Assembly: GCA_015295835.1 (NCBI GenBank)
Contig: DVEG01000020.1
Location: forward strand, 186,001 to 250,000
Length of the DNA stretch: 64,000 nt
Source of the DNA: Oscillatoriaceae cyanobacterium M7585_C2015_266
Lineage (GTDB): Bacteria > Cyanobacteriota > Cyanobacteriia > Cyanobacteriales > Oscillatoriaceae
Reading direction: 5' to 3'
This document shows positions 27,761-35,936 of this stretch, in pieces. Every line of letters begins with the position of its first letter. The stretch's first letter is position 1. The notes beneath the pieces are model-generated. The model did no database searches. It was not told where the DNA came from and worked only from the letters and a program-made list of their open reading frames with translations. A program made the position numbers and the translations under genes.

Positions 27761-28312
27761 TTGCCAATAGATAGAGATAACAACGTGACTTCCCAATCTT
27801 TAGAACTGGCAAGAACTGAGTACAAAGCGGGAAGAGCTGCCTTTGAAAGCGGTAGCTACCGTCAGTCGGTGCAACACTTGGTGAAAGCTTCTGCACTCCT
27901 TGATCGCAATTCCCGCTTTGGGGGAGAGGTACAAATTTGGCTGGTTACAGCTTACGAAGCAGCAGGGCAGCGCTCAGAAGCGATCGCTCTGTGCAAGATA
28001 CTCACCAACCATCCCCACCTGGAAACCCGCAAGCAAAGTCGTCGCTTACTTTACATTCTGGAAGCCCCTAAGCTCAAAACCCGCCCTGAATGGCTATTGG
28101 AAATTCCCGATCTCAGCAGGCTCGAACAGAGTGAGTCAAATTTTCGGCAAGTAAGTGCTCTTGCTAAGACAAAACCCTTCAAAAGCAAACCTCCCCAATC
28201 CCAACCGGAACCTATCGATTTGAGTCAGGTAAATACCAAAGATAATCGATTTGTCTGGCTGGCTCTAATTGTCACTATTCTTACTCTGGGCAGTTTGCTA
28301 TGGCTTTCATAG
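27761..28312 (+). CDS. Tail-anchored TPR-like protein
   Basis: The 183-residue protein begins with helical pairs of tetratricopeptide type (YKAGRAAFESGSYRQSVQHLVKA ... WLVTAYEAAGQRSEAIALCK), about two and a half repeats over residues 10-90. A polar linker leads to one C-terminal membrane helix (FVWLALIVTILTLGSLLWL), with the TPRs facing the cytoplasm. TPRs usually bind partner proteins, and no partner is evident. The start is uncertain. TTG at 27761 has AAGGGA upstream and GTG at 27785 is in frame; both keep the TPR region. Confidence 0.75.
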   Translation: MPIDRDNNVTSQSLELARTEYKAGRAAFESGSYRQSVQHLVKASALLDRNSRFGGEVQIWLVTAYEAAGQRSEAIALCKILTNHPHLETRKQSRRLLYILEAPKLKTRPEWLLEIPDLSRLEQSESNFRQVSALAKTKPFKSKPPQSQPEPIDLSQVNTKDNRFVWLALIVTILTLGSLLWLS

Positions 28313-28443
28313 GGCGCGTGGGAGCATCTAATAACCGTACTGCCTTCTTGTAGCGTCAGCTTTGCTGAATCACAGTGGATACTATTAGTTCACTCTAACT
28401 TTCTATCGAGATATTATTAAACTAATCTATAAACCAACATCCC

Positions 28444-29274
28444 ATGTTATTGAAATCTTGCTTTTACCGTTTTAGTGCCCTCTTGCTTATAACAGCAAGT
28501 TTGACAGCTACTCTTGCTGCACCATCTTCTATCCAAGCCAATCAACCACAATCAGATACAACAGAACAAGCAAATAGGATACTTCCTTTTAGATTTGTAG
28601 GCATTTGGAAAGGTGAAGGAAATCAAACCGGATTGTCTGACGGATGGTCAATTTCTATTGCCCTTAAACCAGGAAAAATCGGTGAAACAATCGGCACTAT
28701 TGCCTATCCTTCTCTTGGTTGTGGCGGAGAGCTTACCCTGCACAGTGTCAATACTAATTCTATAGAATTAAATGAAGTAATTACTTATGGAAAAGAATGC
28801 GCACAATCTGGAATTGTTACGCTCAAACAAATTGCTAATCAGACTGTAGAATATAAATGGAGTTCTCCAAATTATCCCGGCATTACTGCCAGCGGTGTAG
28901 TCACGAAAATCAACACCGAAGGGCAAGCAGTGCCGACAGAATATATCGGCATCTGGGAAGGAATGGGCACTCATAGCAATGCCGCAGGTGAGAAAAATCC
29001 AACTTTAGTGCTGCTTACTCTTGCAAATAGCTCCCCCGGTTCAGTTATCGGTACAATTGTTTATCCTCTAAGTGGTTGTGGCGGAGATTTGATTTTACAA
29101 GAAGTGAAGGCAGATTCTATAAATTTGTCTGAAGAAATTACTTATGGGAAAAATTGTCAGCATAAGGGGATAGTAAAATTAAAGCAGGGGGAAAATAATA
29201 ATATCATAGAATATGAATGGCGATCGCTCCTTGATTCTTCTATAATTACCGGCACTCTCATGAATGTGAAATAA
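28444..29274 (+). CDS. Secreted protein with a duplicated domain
   Basis: This 276-residue exported protein has an N-terminal signal (LLLITASLTATLAAPSSIQA, cleavage near IQA-NQ). The mature part is two copies of a roughly 105-residue unit. Unit 1 starts VGIWKGEGN and contains IGTIAYPSLGCGGEL, ITYGKEC and YKWSSP. Unit 2 starts IGIWEGMGT and contains IGTIVYPLSGCGGDL, ITYGKNC and YEWRSL. In each unit a pair of cysteines, in GCGG and (E/N)C, is well placed for a disulfide in the periplasm. The beta-rich pattern suggests a small barrel or sandwich. The function is unknown. Confidence 0.8.
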   Translation: MLLKSCFYRFSALLLITASLTATLAAPSSIQANQPQSDTTEQANRILPFRFVGIWKGEGNQTGLSDGWSISIALKPGKIGETIGTIAYPSLGCGGELTLHSVNTNSIELNEVITYGKECAQSGIVTLKQIANQTVEYKWSSPNYPGITASGVVTKINTEGQAVPTEYIGIWEGMGTHSNAAGEKNPTLVLLTLANSSPGSVIGTIVYPLSGCGGDLILQEVKADSINLSEEITYGKNCQHKGIVKLKQGENNNIIEYEWRSLLDSSIITGTLMNVK

Positions 29275-29448
29275 AATAATAATTTGTTAATTTTTATAAC
29301 TGAAGTAAGTAAGATGATGTCTGAATTTGGAGAAAAAGCGAGACTGTGACAACAAGCCAGAAAAAACTGTCGATAATCTGCATTTACAATCAAGCCGCCT
29401 TCAGTATTTTAGGTAAAATGTATATAAATAAAAACAGACTTAATTTTT

Positions 29449-29892
29449 TCATCGATTGACTCTCGTTCCCATCAATAAAGGAGCAACAAAAGCACACGCC
29501 AGCACCAAAATCAAGAGCCTGCCTTCCCAAATAGCATAGTCTGACATCATGCACTTTGTTATTTTGTCTTGTAAAACCACAACATTAGTTATTGATTTTT
29601 CAATTGCACCACAGATAACATAGCGTTTAATAACCAAATCAAATATAACCGAAAGCCCAAGCCATAAAAACGAAGTGCCCAAAACAGTACTTGCCCAAGT
29701 ACTACCACGAGTTTGCCGAGCATAAATCCATGATAATATAAAAAAGACTACTATTAGCACAACAGACTGGTAAACGTGAGACGTATACTCACCATATTCT
29801 GGAACAATAAATAAATCTGCAATAAAATAATTACCAACAGCGAGAGCAATAGCAATCAGCCAAAAAATAACCGCCAAGAAAAGATTCACCAT
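29449..29892 (-). CDS. Unknown four-helix membrane protein
   Basis: The 147-residue product is mostly hydrophobic. Helices lie at about residues 3-25 (FLAVIFWLIAIALAVGNYFI), 42-60 (SVVLIVVFFILSWIY), 72-95 and 122-142 (LLILVLACAFVAPLLMG). A loop with two cysteines lies before the last helix. I do not recognise the family. It begins six bases after truB ends on the same strand, so it is probably transcribed with truB. Confidence 0.6.
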   Translation of the reverse strand: MVNLFLAVIFWLIAIALAVGNYFIADLFIVPEYGEYTSHVYQSVVLIVVFFILSWIYARQTRGSTWASTVLGTSFLWLGLSVIFDLVIKRYVICGAIEKSITNVVVLQDKITKCMMSDYAIWEGRLLILVLACAFVAPLLMGTRVNR

Positions 29893-29898
29893 ATTGTA

Positions 29899-30870
29899 TT
29901 ACTGGTTGGAATTTAACACAACTTGAGGAACGAGCAAAGTTTCATTTGCTGAATTCAATATTTGACCTATACCCAAAAAGCTAGCATCTTCGCGATAAAC
30001 TCGCACGAGGGCTTTGGAGGAGAAAGGAAAATTTAAATCAGTTCTAACTGATTCTAGAGCAGTTTCTAAATTTTCCAATCTGAAATCTAAAATTTTTTGA
30101 CCCTGACACCAGCGGTGAGCGTTAGATAGAGAAAGAATAACAGCTTGTAGATGCCGCAAAGCGATGTTTTCCGACACAGGTTGAAAAGCTCCTCTTTCAA
30201 CAAGGGCAGCAAGTTGATCAAAAGTTAAACTATCAGCCAGGTGAAAGCCACTACTGTAAGTACGCGTCAAACTAGCAAGAGTGCCCCCGATTTGGAGAAA
30301 AGCTCCCAAATCTCTTGCCAGCGCACGGATGTAGGTACCAGGGCCGCAAACAATATGCAAATCAATTTCAGGAAATGCTCCTGCCCGCCAGTCTAAAACC
30401 TTGATTTGATAAATTTCTACTGTTCGCGCCTTTACCTCCACCATTTTACCGGAGCGCGCCAACTCATACAAACGCTTTCCCTTTACCTGAATAGCGCTGT
30501 AAGCAGGCGGCACCTGAGCAATCTTTCCCACAAATTGCTTTAGAGCTGCCTCGACTTCTGCCCGATGCAAGTGCTGTACTGGCGTAGCGGAGATAATTTT
30601 CCCTTGCAAATCATCTGTCGTTGTCGAAACGCCGAGCCGAATTGTTGCCCGATAAGCCTTATCTGGAGGTAAAAATTGCAGCAGACGGGTTGCTGCTCCC
30701 AGAGCGAGTGGTAAAACACCTGTGGCAGCAGGGTCTAAAGTGCCCCCATGTCCAACCCGCTTCAGGCGCAACAAGCGACGCACTCGCGCTACACAGTCAT
30801 GGGAGGTAATGCCTGGTGGCTTGTTTAAGTTAAGAAACCCTTGCACGGCACAGTTACCCGATGAAACCAA
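29899..30870 (-). CDS. truB: tRNA pseudouridine-55 synthase
   Basis: TruB makes pseudouridine at position 55 in the T-loop of tRNAs and helps tRNA folding. The 323-residue protein has GFLNLNKPPGITSHDCV, the catalytic aspartate in GHGGTLDPAATGVLPLALG, YRATIRLG, PPAYSAIQVKGKRLYELAR and the substrate loop CGPGTYIRALARDLG. All motifs of the family are intact. A membrane protein gene follows six bases downstream, and the alpha/beta hydrolase gene is 46 bases upstream on the same strand. Confidence 0.96.
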   Translation of the reverse strand: MVSSGNCAVQGFLNLNKPPGITSHDCVARVRRLLRLKRVGHGGTLDPAATGVLPLALGAATRLLQFLPPDKAYRATIRLGVSTTTDDLQGKIISATPVQHLHRAEVEAALKQFVGKIAQVPPAYSAIQVKGKRLYELARSGKMVEVKARTVEIYQIKVLDWRAGAFPEIDLHIVCGPGTYIRALARDLGAFLQIGGTLASLTRTYSSGFHLADSLTFDQLAALVERGAFQPVSENIALRHLQAVILSLSNAHRWCQGQKILDFRLENLETALESVRTDLNFPFSSKALVRVYREDASFLGIGQILNSANETLLVPQVVLNSNQ

Positions 30871-30916
30871 TCGGTGCTATTGTACCTGTAGAGGTGCCAG
30901 CATAAATCTTGGGTAT

Positions 30917-32581
30917 TTACCGACTTCTGAGTATTTTTTCAATCTGAGAAAGGGTTAGATTTTGAGTAAGACTCAGGGGCAGAGGCGCTTGTGAAATAGT
31001 TTTTACAAAAGAAGCTTGTAGTAATGGGCGATATTCTGATTTACCAAATAAGTAGGTTTTAAAGAAAACTAAACTCAGGGCATTGAGGTAGCGACGGGCC
31101 AGAGCTGGATTGGGGCCAACTACCTGAGAAGGGAGGGGCCAGACGCTGCCACCGGCATCAGTTTCAGAGAGAAAAGAAAAATGAGTTCCGTTTTTGATTA
31201 AGACTAAATATTTATTGATTGCTGTCAGCCAGGTGAAAGGTTTTATCTGCTCTGGCAGGGCGGGAGCGATAGTATCTGCACCTGAAGCAATAAACATGAT
31301 GGGTATTTTAATTTGGCTGAGACCTTTTGGTCCGAAAACGCTGCTAGCAATTGGGTTGATAGCGATCGCAGCTTTAATGCGTTCATCTTGCAAATTGTAC
31401 TCAGCCGGTGGTAGTTTTAGAGCGCTACACTGTAGCAGAAGCGACATATTCCAAGAGGAGCTTACATTGGTGCAGTCAGCTTGTAATTGCTGAAAGTCAA
31501 GATTAGCGCCTGCCAGAGCTAAGGAAGTATAGCCTCCAAAAGATTGACCGATTACCCCTACCTGCTTAAGGTTCAAACGCCCATTAAAGATGGGATCTGA
31601 CTGATTCAAAACAGCCAGTCGGTTAAGCAAAAGCTTGACATCAAGGGGGCGAGCCAAAAATTCCCTTGCTTCTGCTGCCTGGGATGTCAAGCCGTTGATT
31701 AGTGCCTGCAATTGTTTAGCATCGCTGCCTGGGTGTTGGGGTACAGCGACAGCAAACCCGTGGGAAGCCAAGTGTTCGGCGAGGTATTTAAAAGTGCTGC
31801 GATCCGAGCCTAAACCGTGAGATATAACAATTAGGGGCAGGGGTTGCGAGTAGCCTGCGGGCAAATAAATATCTGCAGGAAACTGACGAATGTCGATTGA
31901 GGAGGTGCGCTCGCTGTCACTGAGTTGAATCGAGATAGTTTTCCAACTGAAGGTGCCTTGGCGCCACAAATCTGAGACAGAGGCAATACCAGATTTAGAG
32001 ACAGTTGTATGTGCGCTTGCCAGTTGAGAAGATGCCTCTGCGCTTGCGGTTTGTTCGACAAGAGCGATCGCCTTATTGGTTTGATTAATAATTTGCTGCA
32101 ATTCGGCGGCAAGGAGCTGAACGCGTGCCAAGTCCACGCGAATACCGTGGGTAGGAAACTTGCGCAGGAAGTTGAGCAGTGTCAGCCCTTCTGGTTCTGA
32201 TGCTGCCAAAATCAGCGCTGCTCGGATCGCATATCGCCCTGGCTGACGTGAACCAGTTTGAATTACTTGCCCAAGGCGCTCGAGTACTATTTCTCCCTGG
32301 GGGGTGTAGAGAAATTGCGATACCGTTACTGGTGAGATATCGGCACGCACCAGCAGGGCTTCTTGCAATTGCGCTTGCTGTTCTGGCGGAATATATTGAA
32401 GATATACCGCTAAGTCTTCGTCAATTTTTCCTTGTTTGGCGTATGCTTCTAGGGCGGCGACGGAAATCGCTCTTTCCAAAGCCGCATAAGATGCATAAAT
32501 CCGTTCTGCTCCCGCCGCTGGGGTTGCTGCCAGAGTAGCTGACAGAACCCACAGACTTATATTCAAAAGTACTTTTCTCAT
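30917..32581 (-). CDS. Exported alpha/beta hydrolase with DUF1400 N-domain
   Basis: A signal peptide (LLNISLWVLSATLAATPAAG) precedes a DUF1400-type helical domain (about residues 25-165) and an alpha/beta hydrolase domain. The hydrolase part has an oxyanion region VISHGLGSDRSTFKYLAEHL, the nucleophile elbow GQSFGGY, an acid candidate in IASGADTIAPALPEQI and a histidine in NGTHFSFLS. The triad is complete. The family includes dienelactone-hydrolase-like and lipase-like enzymes; the substrate is unknown. At 554 residues it is of the usual size for this two-domain cyanobacterial type. Export suggests action in the periplasm. Confidence 0.88.
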   Translation of the reverse strand: MRKVLLNISLWVLSATLAATPAAGAERIYASYAALERAISVAALEAYAKQGKIDEDLAVYLQYIPPEQQAQLQEALLVRADISPVTVSQFLYTPQGEIVLERLGQVIQTGSRQPGRYAIRAALILAASEPEGLTLLNFLRKFPTHGIRVDLARVQLLAAELQQIINQTNKAIALVEQTASAEASSQLASAHTTVSKSGIASVSDLWRQGTFSWKTISIQLSDSERTSSIDIRQFPADIYLPAGYSQPLPLIVISHGLGSDRSTFKYLAEHLASHGFAVAVPQHPGSDAKQLQALINGLTSQAAEAREFLARPLDVKLLLNRLAVLNQSDPIFNGRLNLKQVGVIGQSFGGYTSLALAGANLDFQQLQADCTNVSSSWNMSLLLQCSALKLPPAEYNLQDERIKAAIAINPIASSVFGPKGLSQIKIPIMFIASGADTIAPALPEQIKPFTWLTAINKYLVLIKNGTHFSFLSETDAGGSVWPLPSQVVGPNPALARRYLNALSLVFFKTYLFGKSEYRPLLQASFVKTISQAPLPLSLTQNLTLSQIEKILRSR

Positions 32582-32630
32582 TCAGCTTGCCGGGATTCTG
32601 GGATTAGCGGGGTAATCGGGATAACAAGTC

Positions 32631-32694
32631 AGAAACCCGGTTTTTCTAGTGAAAAATCACTTTTAGTGTTATTTTAGCAAAAAACCGGGTTTCT
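32631..32694. terminator. AGAAACCCGGTTTTT inverted repeat (bidirectional terminator-like)
   Basis: Arms AGAAACCCGGTTTTT (32631-32645) and AAAAACCGGGTTTCT (32680-32694) are perfect inverse copies around a loop that contains a second small inverted repeat. It lies four bases after the DUF760 gene's stop on the minus strand. Two related elements occur at 52.5 and 62.3 kb. Confidence 0.6.
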
Positions 32695-32697
32695 TAG

Positions 32698-33060
32698 TTA
32701 CTCCCTGCCGTCAGCCCGTTCGTCTTTTACATCGCTAGAAATAGAGGGGCATTCTGCCAAATTGGCTTCCAAATGCATTCGTTGTTCCATTTGGTGCAGG
32801 AAATAGCCAGTCATCATAGCTGAAGCTAGTAATCCTGCTAAGTTTTCCCGGTTGGTAGTAATTTGTACGTCGAAATGTTCCCCGGGTAGCATCCCCACCA
32901 GCCCTTGTACATTTTGAGAAATAATTTGCTTGATTTCTGGGCTGACGGATTTAGCGACGCGGGCTAACACCTCCGGCGGCTGGTGCTGGAGGTATTTTAA
33001 GAGGGGATTAGTTGGGATGTCTTCAGCTTCAGAACTGAGAAAGTCAGGGTTAAACACCAT
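32698..33060 (-). CDS. DUF760 protein
   Basis: This small soluble protein of 120 residues matches the DUF760 pattern: NPLLKYLQHQPPEVLARVAKSVSPEIKQIIS, then VQGLVGMLPGEHFDVQI and REN(L/I)AGLLASAMMTGYFLHQMEQRM. The family is found across cyanobacteria and plants and has no settled biochemical role. No membrane segment or catalytic motif is seen. scpB lies 83 bases upstream on the same strand, and a strong inverted-repeat terminator follows. Confidence 0.85.
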   Translation of the reverse strand: MVFNPDFLSSEAEDIPTNPLLKYLQHQPPEVLARVAKSVSPEIKQIISQNVQGLVGMLPGEHFDVQITTNRENLAGLLASAMMTGYFLHQMEQRMHLEANLAECPSISSDVKDERADGRE

Positions 33061-33143
33061 TTAGCCTCTGAATTGTGGCAATTACTTATAGTTTAAATCA
33101 CACAGAGAATTATTAGATAGGGCAGTATTATCAATGTAGGATA

Positions 33144-33656
33144 TTAGGAGTCATTTTCCTCACTGGTGATAGGGAATTGCAGTTCTTGCTGTTTGGGAAG
33201 GTTATCCAACTGGAAATATTGGTGAAATTTATTAGTCACTTGCAGCCAGTAAGAGCGCCCGTCGGTTTGTTTTCGCCGACGAACGAATCCCAGCTCGACG
33301 AGTTCCTGAACGTGTTGGTAGGCACCGGAGCCGCGCAATTCAACTAAATCTGTTTGTGAGATTGGTCCTTTGAGAGCGATCGCTGCTAGGGTGCGTAGGG
33401 CACCCAAACCGAGTTCTACTGGAATCAAGGTTTTTACTAATTCTTGAAAACAATCCCGCAGTTGTAAGCAATAGCCTGCGGGGGTATCGACTACTTCTAG
33501 GGCACTATCGCGGTGGCTGTAGTCGTCGATCAATTCCAGAAGTGCTTCTTCTACCTCGGAGCGCTCGCGCCCTGCATATTCGGCTAGCTGGGAAATTGTC
33601 AATGGCTGTGCTTTTAGGTAGAGAATTGCTTCTAGTGTAGTAGCAAGACGTGGCAT
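33144..33656 (-). CDS. scpB: Chromosome segregation and condensation protein ScpB
   Basis: ScpB dimerises through winged-helix domains and with ScpA forms the non-SMC part of the bacterial condensin. The 170-residue product begins TTLEAILYLKAQPLTISQLAEYAG, then has the second winged helix LAAIALKGPISQTDLVELRG and ELGFVRRRKQTDGRSYWLQVT. These are the usual landmarks. No scpA or smc gene is adjacent, as often in cyanobacteria. Confidence 0.92.
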   Translation of the reverse strand: MPRLATTLEAILYLKAQPLTISQLAEYAGRERSEVEEALLELIDDYSHRDSALEVVDTPAGYCLQLRDCFQELVKTLIPVELGLGALRTLAAIALKGPISQTDLVELRGSGAYQHVQELVELGFVRRRKQTDGRSYWLQVTNKFHQYFQLDNLPKQQELQFPITSEENDS

Positions 33657-33767
33657 TGATTACTCTATATTATTTTAGAGTTGAGAGTCTAGAGTTTTGC
33701 CTTTTGCTTTTATATTTTATAACTTTCTCATTCCTGCTATTATTCAGAAATAAGGTAGGAATTTGTT

Positions 33768-34643
33768 TCAGTCTAGTTGCCGCCCTGTCAGTTCCACAAA
33801 AATATCTTCTAAATTGGAAGGGCGTGCCATCAAACCAGTTTTATCTACTTGCTGATTGAGGTAGGCATTAGCGTCTTCTAGTTTGGGGAAAAATATATAT
33901 TCCCAGCGCTCGCCTACTTGCTTCATCACCAGCCCCTCTCCGTGTTTAGAGCGTAATTCCTGCAAGGTGCCGAGTTCGATGAGTTTGCCTGAGTCCATTA
34001 TGCCTATGCGATCGCACAAATATTCTACCTCATCCATATAGTGCGTAGTTAACAGCATAGTCATACCCTGTTGTTTATTCAAATCGCGGATAATTTCCCA
34101 GAGACGGCGACGGGTTTGTGGATCAAGTCCCACTGTTGGTTCATCTAAGAATAAAATTTGCGGTTGGTGCAGCAAAGCTCTTGCTATTTGTAGCCGCCGC
34201 TTCATTCCGCCGGAAAGATTTTTCGTTAGTTCATTGCGTCTATCCGAGAGTTCGACATATTCTAACCATTGGTTAATCCGCCTCTGACGCTCTGGATTAG
34301 GGATATGGTGCAGACGTGCGTGGAATTCCATATTTTCCCATACAGATAAATCGCCATCGACACTGATTTGCTGTAAGACTACTCCGATACACTTTTTTAC
34401 TTCCATTGCTTGGCGCACTACGTCGTAGCCGCTGACAAATATCCGCCCTTGTGTAGGGCGTGTCAAGGTGGTAATCATTCTTATTGTCGTAGATTTGCCA
34501 GCGCCGTTCGGTCCTAGCAATCCAAACATTTCGCCAGAAGCGATCGCAAATGATAAATTATTGACTACAGGCATTTTATTGTAAACTTTGCAGACGTTTT
34601 CCAAGCTGACGGCTACACTCATATATTTATTTAAAAAAATCAA
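33768..34643 (-). CDS. ABC transporter ATP-binding protein (DrrA/NodI-like)
   Basis: This single ATPase domain of 291 residues has Walker A GPNGAGKSTTIR, signature LSGGMKRRLQIARAL, Walker B ILFLDEPTVGLDP and switch LLTTHYMDE. The C-terminal extension (VEYLCDRIGIMDSGKLIELG and NLEDIFVELTGR) is typical of the DrrA/CcmA group, which pairs with an ABC-2 type permease to move antibiotics, lipids or polysaccharides. No permease gene is next to it, so the partner is encoded elsewhere. The start lies 12 bases from a divergent kinase start. Confidence 0.93.
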   Translation of the reverse strand: MIFLNKYMSVAVSLENVCKVYNKMPVVNNLSFAIASGEMFGLLGPNGAGKSTTIRMITTLTRPTQGRIFVSGYDVVRQAMEVKKCIGVVLQQISVDGDLSVWENMEFHARLHHIPNPERQRRINQWLEYVELSDRRNELTKNLSGGMKRRLQIARALLHQPQILFLDEPTVGLDPQTRRRLWEIIRDLNKQQGMTMLLTTHYMDEVEYLCDRIGIMDSGKLIELGTLQELRSKHGEGLVMKQVGERWEYIFFPKLEDANAYLNQQVDKTGLMARPSNLEDIFVELTGRQLD

Positions 34644-34655
34644 CCTAAAATAGAA

Positions 34656-35933
34656 ATGGAATTATACCTTGGAATTGATTTCGGCACATCTGGAGCCAGA
34701 GCGATCGCAATTGATGAAAGCGGCAAAATCTACGCTCAAACAAGTTATAAGTGGGAAACAGAAGCAGCGTCTCTAGCTGAGAGCTGGCAAACAGCATTAT
34801 TTGCAATCATAACACAGATTCCCACACAAGTGCGGCAGCAAGTAAAAGCGATCGCAATCGATGGCACCTCGGCAACAGTTTTATTGTGCGATAGTGCAGG
34901 GGTGCCATTAACTAAGCCAATTCTCTACAGTGACGCGCAAGCAGTAGCAGTAATAGAAAAACTAAAAACACTCGCTCCTGCCAATCATATAGTTATCAGC
35001 GCCACTTCCAGTCTGGCAAAACTACTGTGGTGGCTGCAATGTAGCGACATAGTAAGCGGCAACTCTACTTATTTCCTACATCAGGCGGATTGGTTAGCTT
35101 TTTTATTACACGGAAAACTGGGAATAAGCGACTATCACAATGCCTTAAAACTGGGTTACGATCCCGAAAAGCTATGTTATCCCGATTGGATTTACCAAAT
35201 TGAAAACTTGCCTAATTTACCAGAGATTGTTGAACCGGGCACGCCAATAGGCGAAGTAATGAATGCAACTAGCTTGGGATTACCGCGCGACTGTATCGTC
35301 TGTATGGGAACAACTGACAGCATAGCCGCTTTTCTCGCTGCCGGCGCTCGCACTCCAGGTGAAGCAGTTACTTCTCTCGGTTCGACTTTAGTGCTGAAAC
35401 TGCTCAGTCGCGTACGGGTAGATGATGCGCGCTATGGTATCTACAGTCACCGCCTTGGCAATTTGTGGCTGACAGGAGGCGCTTCCAATACCGGCGGAGC
35501 AGTGCTACGGCAATTTTTTACAGATGAACAATTAGCAAAACTGAGCGAAAAAATCTCAGCTGAGCAAGAAAGTCGGTTTGATTACTATCCATTAATTAAA
35601 CCAGGCGAGCGCTTTCCTATTAATGACGCAAACTTATTGCCACGACTCTCACCTCGCCCCGCCGATGACGTAGAATTTTTACACGGTTTGTTAGAAAGTA
35701 TAGCCAGAATTGAAGCACGAGGCTATCAGTTATTGCAGGAATTAGGAGCTACTCAGCTAACAAAAGTTTATACAGCCGGTGGCGGAGCAAAAAATCCCGC
35801 CTGGAATGCTATTCGCCAACGTATTCTTAAAGTGCCTGTAGAAAAATCCTCTCACACAGAAGCTGCTTATGGCACAGCTTTATTGGCAATGCGGGGTATT
35901 AAGAAAAACAGTATATCACTTCCCATCCTCTAG
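34656..35933 (+). CDS. FGGY-family carbohydrate kinase (probable D-ribulokinase)
   Basis: The 425-residue protein has the actin-like FGGY fold. The N-domain opens LGIDFGTSGARAIAIDESG. The middle has MGTTDSIAAFLAAGARTPGE and TSLGSTLVLKLL, and the C-domain ATP region is TAGGGAKNPAWNAIRQ. It is shorter than glycerol or xylulose kinases (about 500). This matches the compact cyanobacterial and plant 'xylulose kinase-like' type, for which D-ribulose phosphorylation has been shown in a Synechococcus homologue. Substrate assignment is by that analogy. It is divergent from the ABC ATPase and convergent with pcrA, three bases apart. Confidence 0.85.
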   Translation: MELYLGIDFGTSGARAIAIDESGKIYAQTSYKWETEAASLAESWQTALFAIITQIPTQVRQQVKAIAIDGTSATVLLCDSAGVPLTKPILYSDAQAVAVIEKLKTLAPANHIVISATSSLAKLLWWLQCSDIVSGNSTYFLHQADWLAFLLHGKLGISDYHNALKLGYDPEKLCYPDWIYQIENLPNLPEIVEPGTPIGEVMNATSLGLPRDCIVCMGTTDSIAAFLAAGARTPGEAVTSLGSTLVLKLLSRVRVDDARYGIYSHRLGNLWLTGGASNTGGAVLRQFFTDEQLAKLSEKISAEQESRFDYYPLIKPGERFPINDANLLPRLSPRPADDVEFLHGLLESIARIEARGYQLLQELGATQLTKVYTAGGGAKNPAWNAIRQRILKVPVEKSSHTEAAYGTALLAMRGIKKNSISLPIL

Positions 35934-35936
35934 TTT

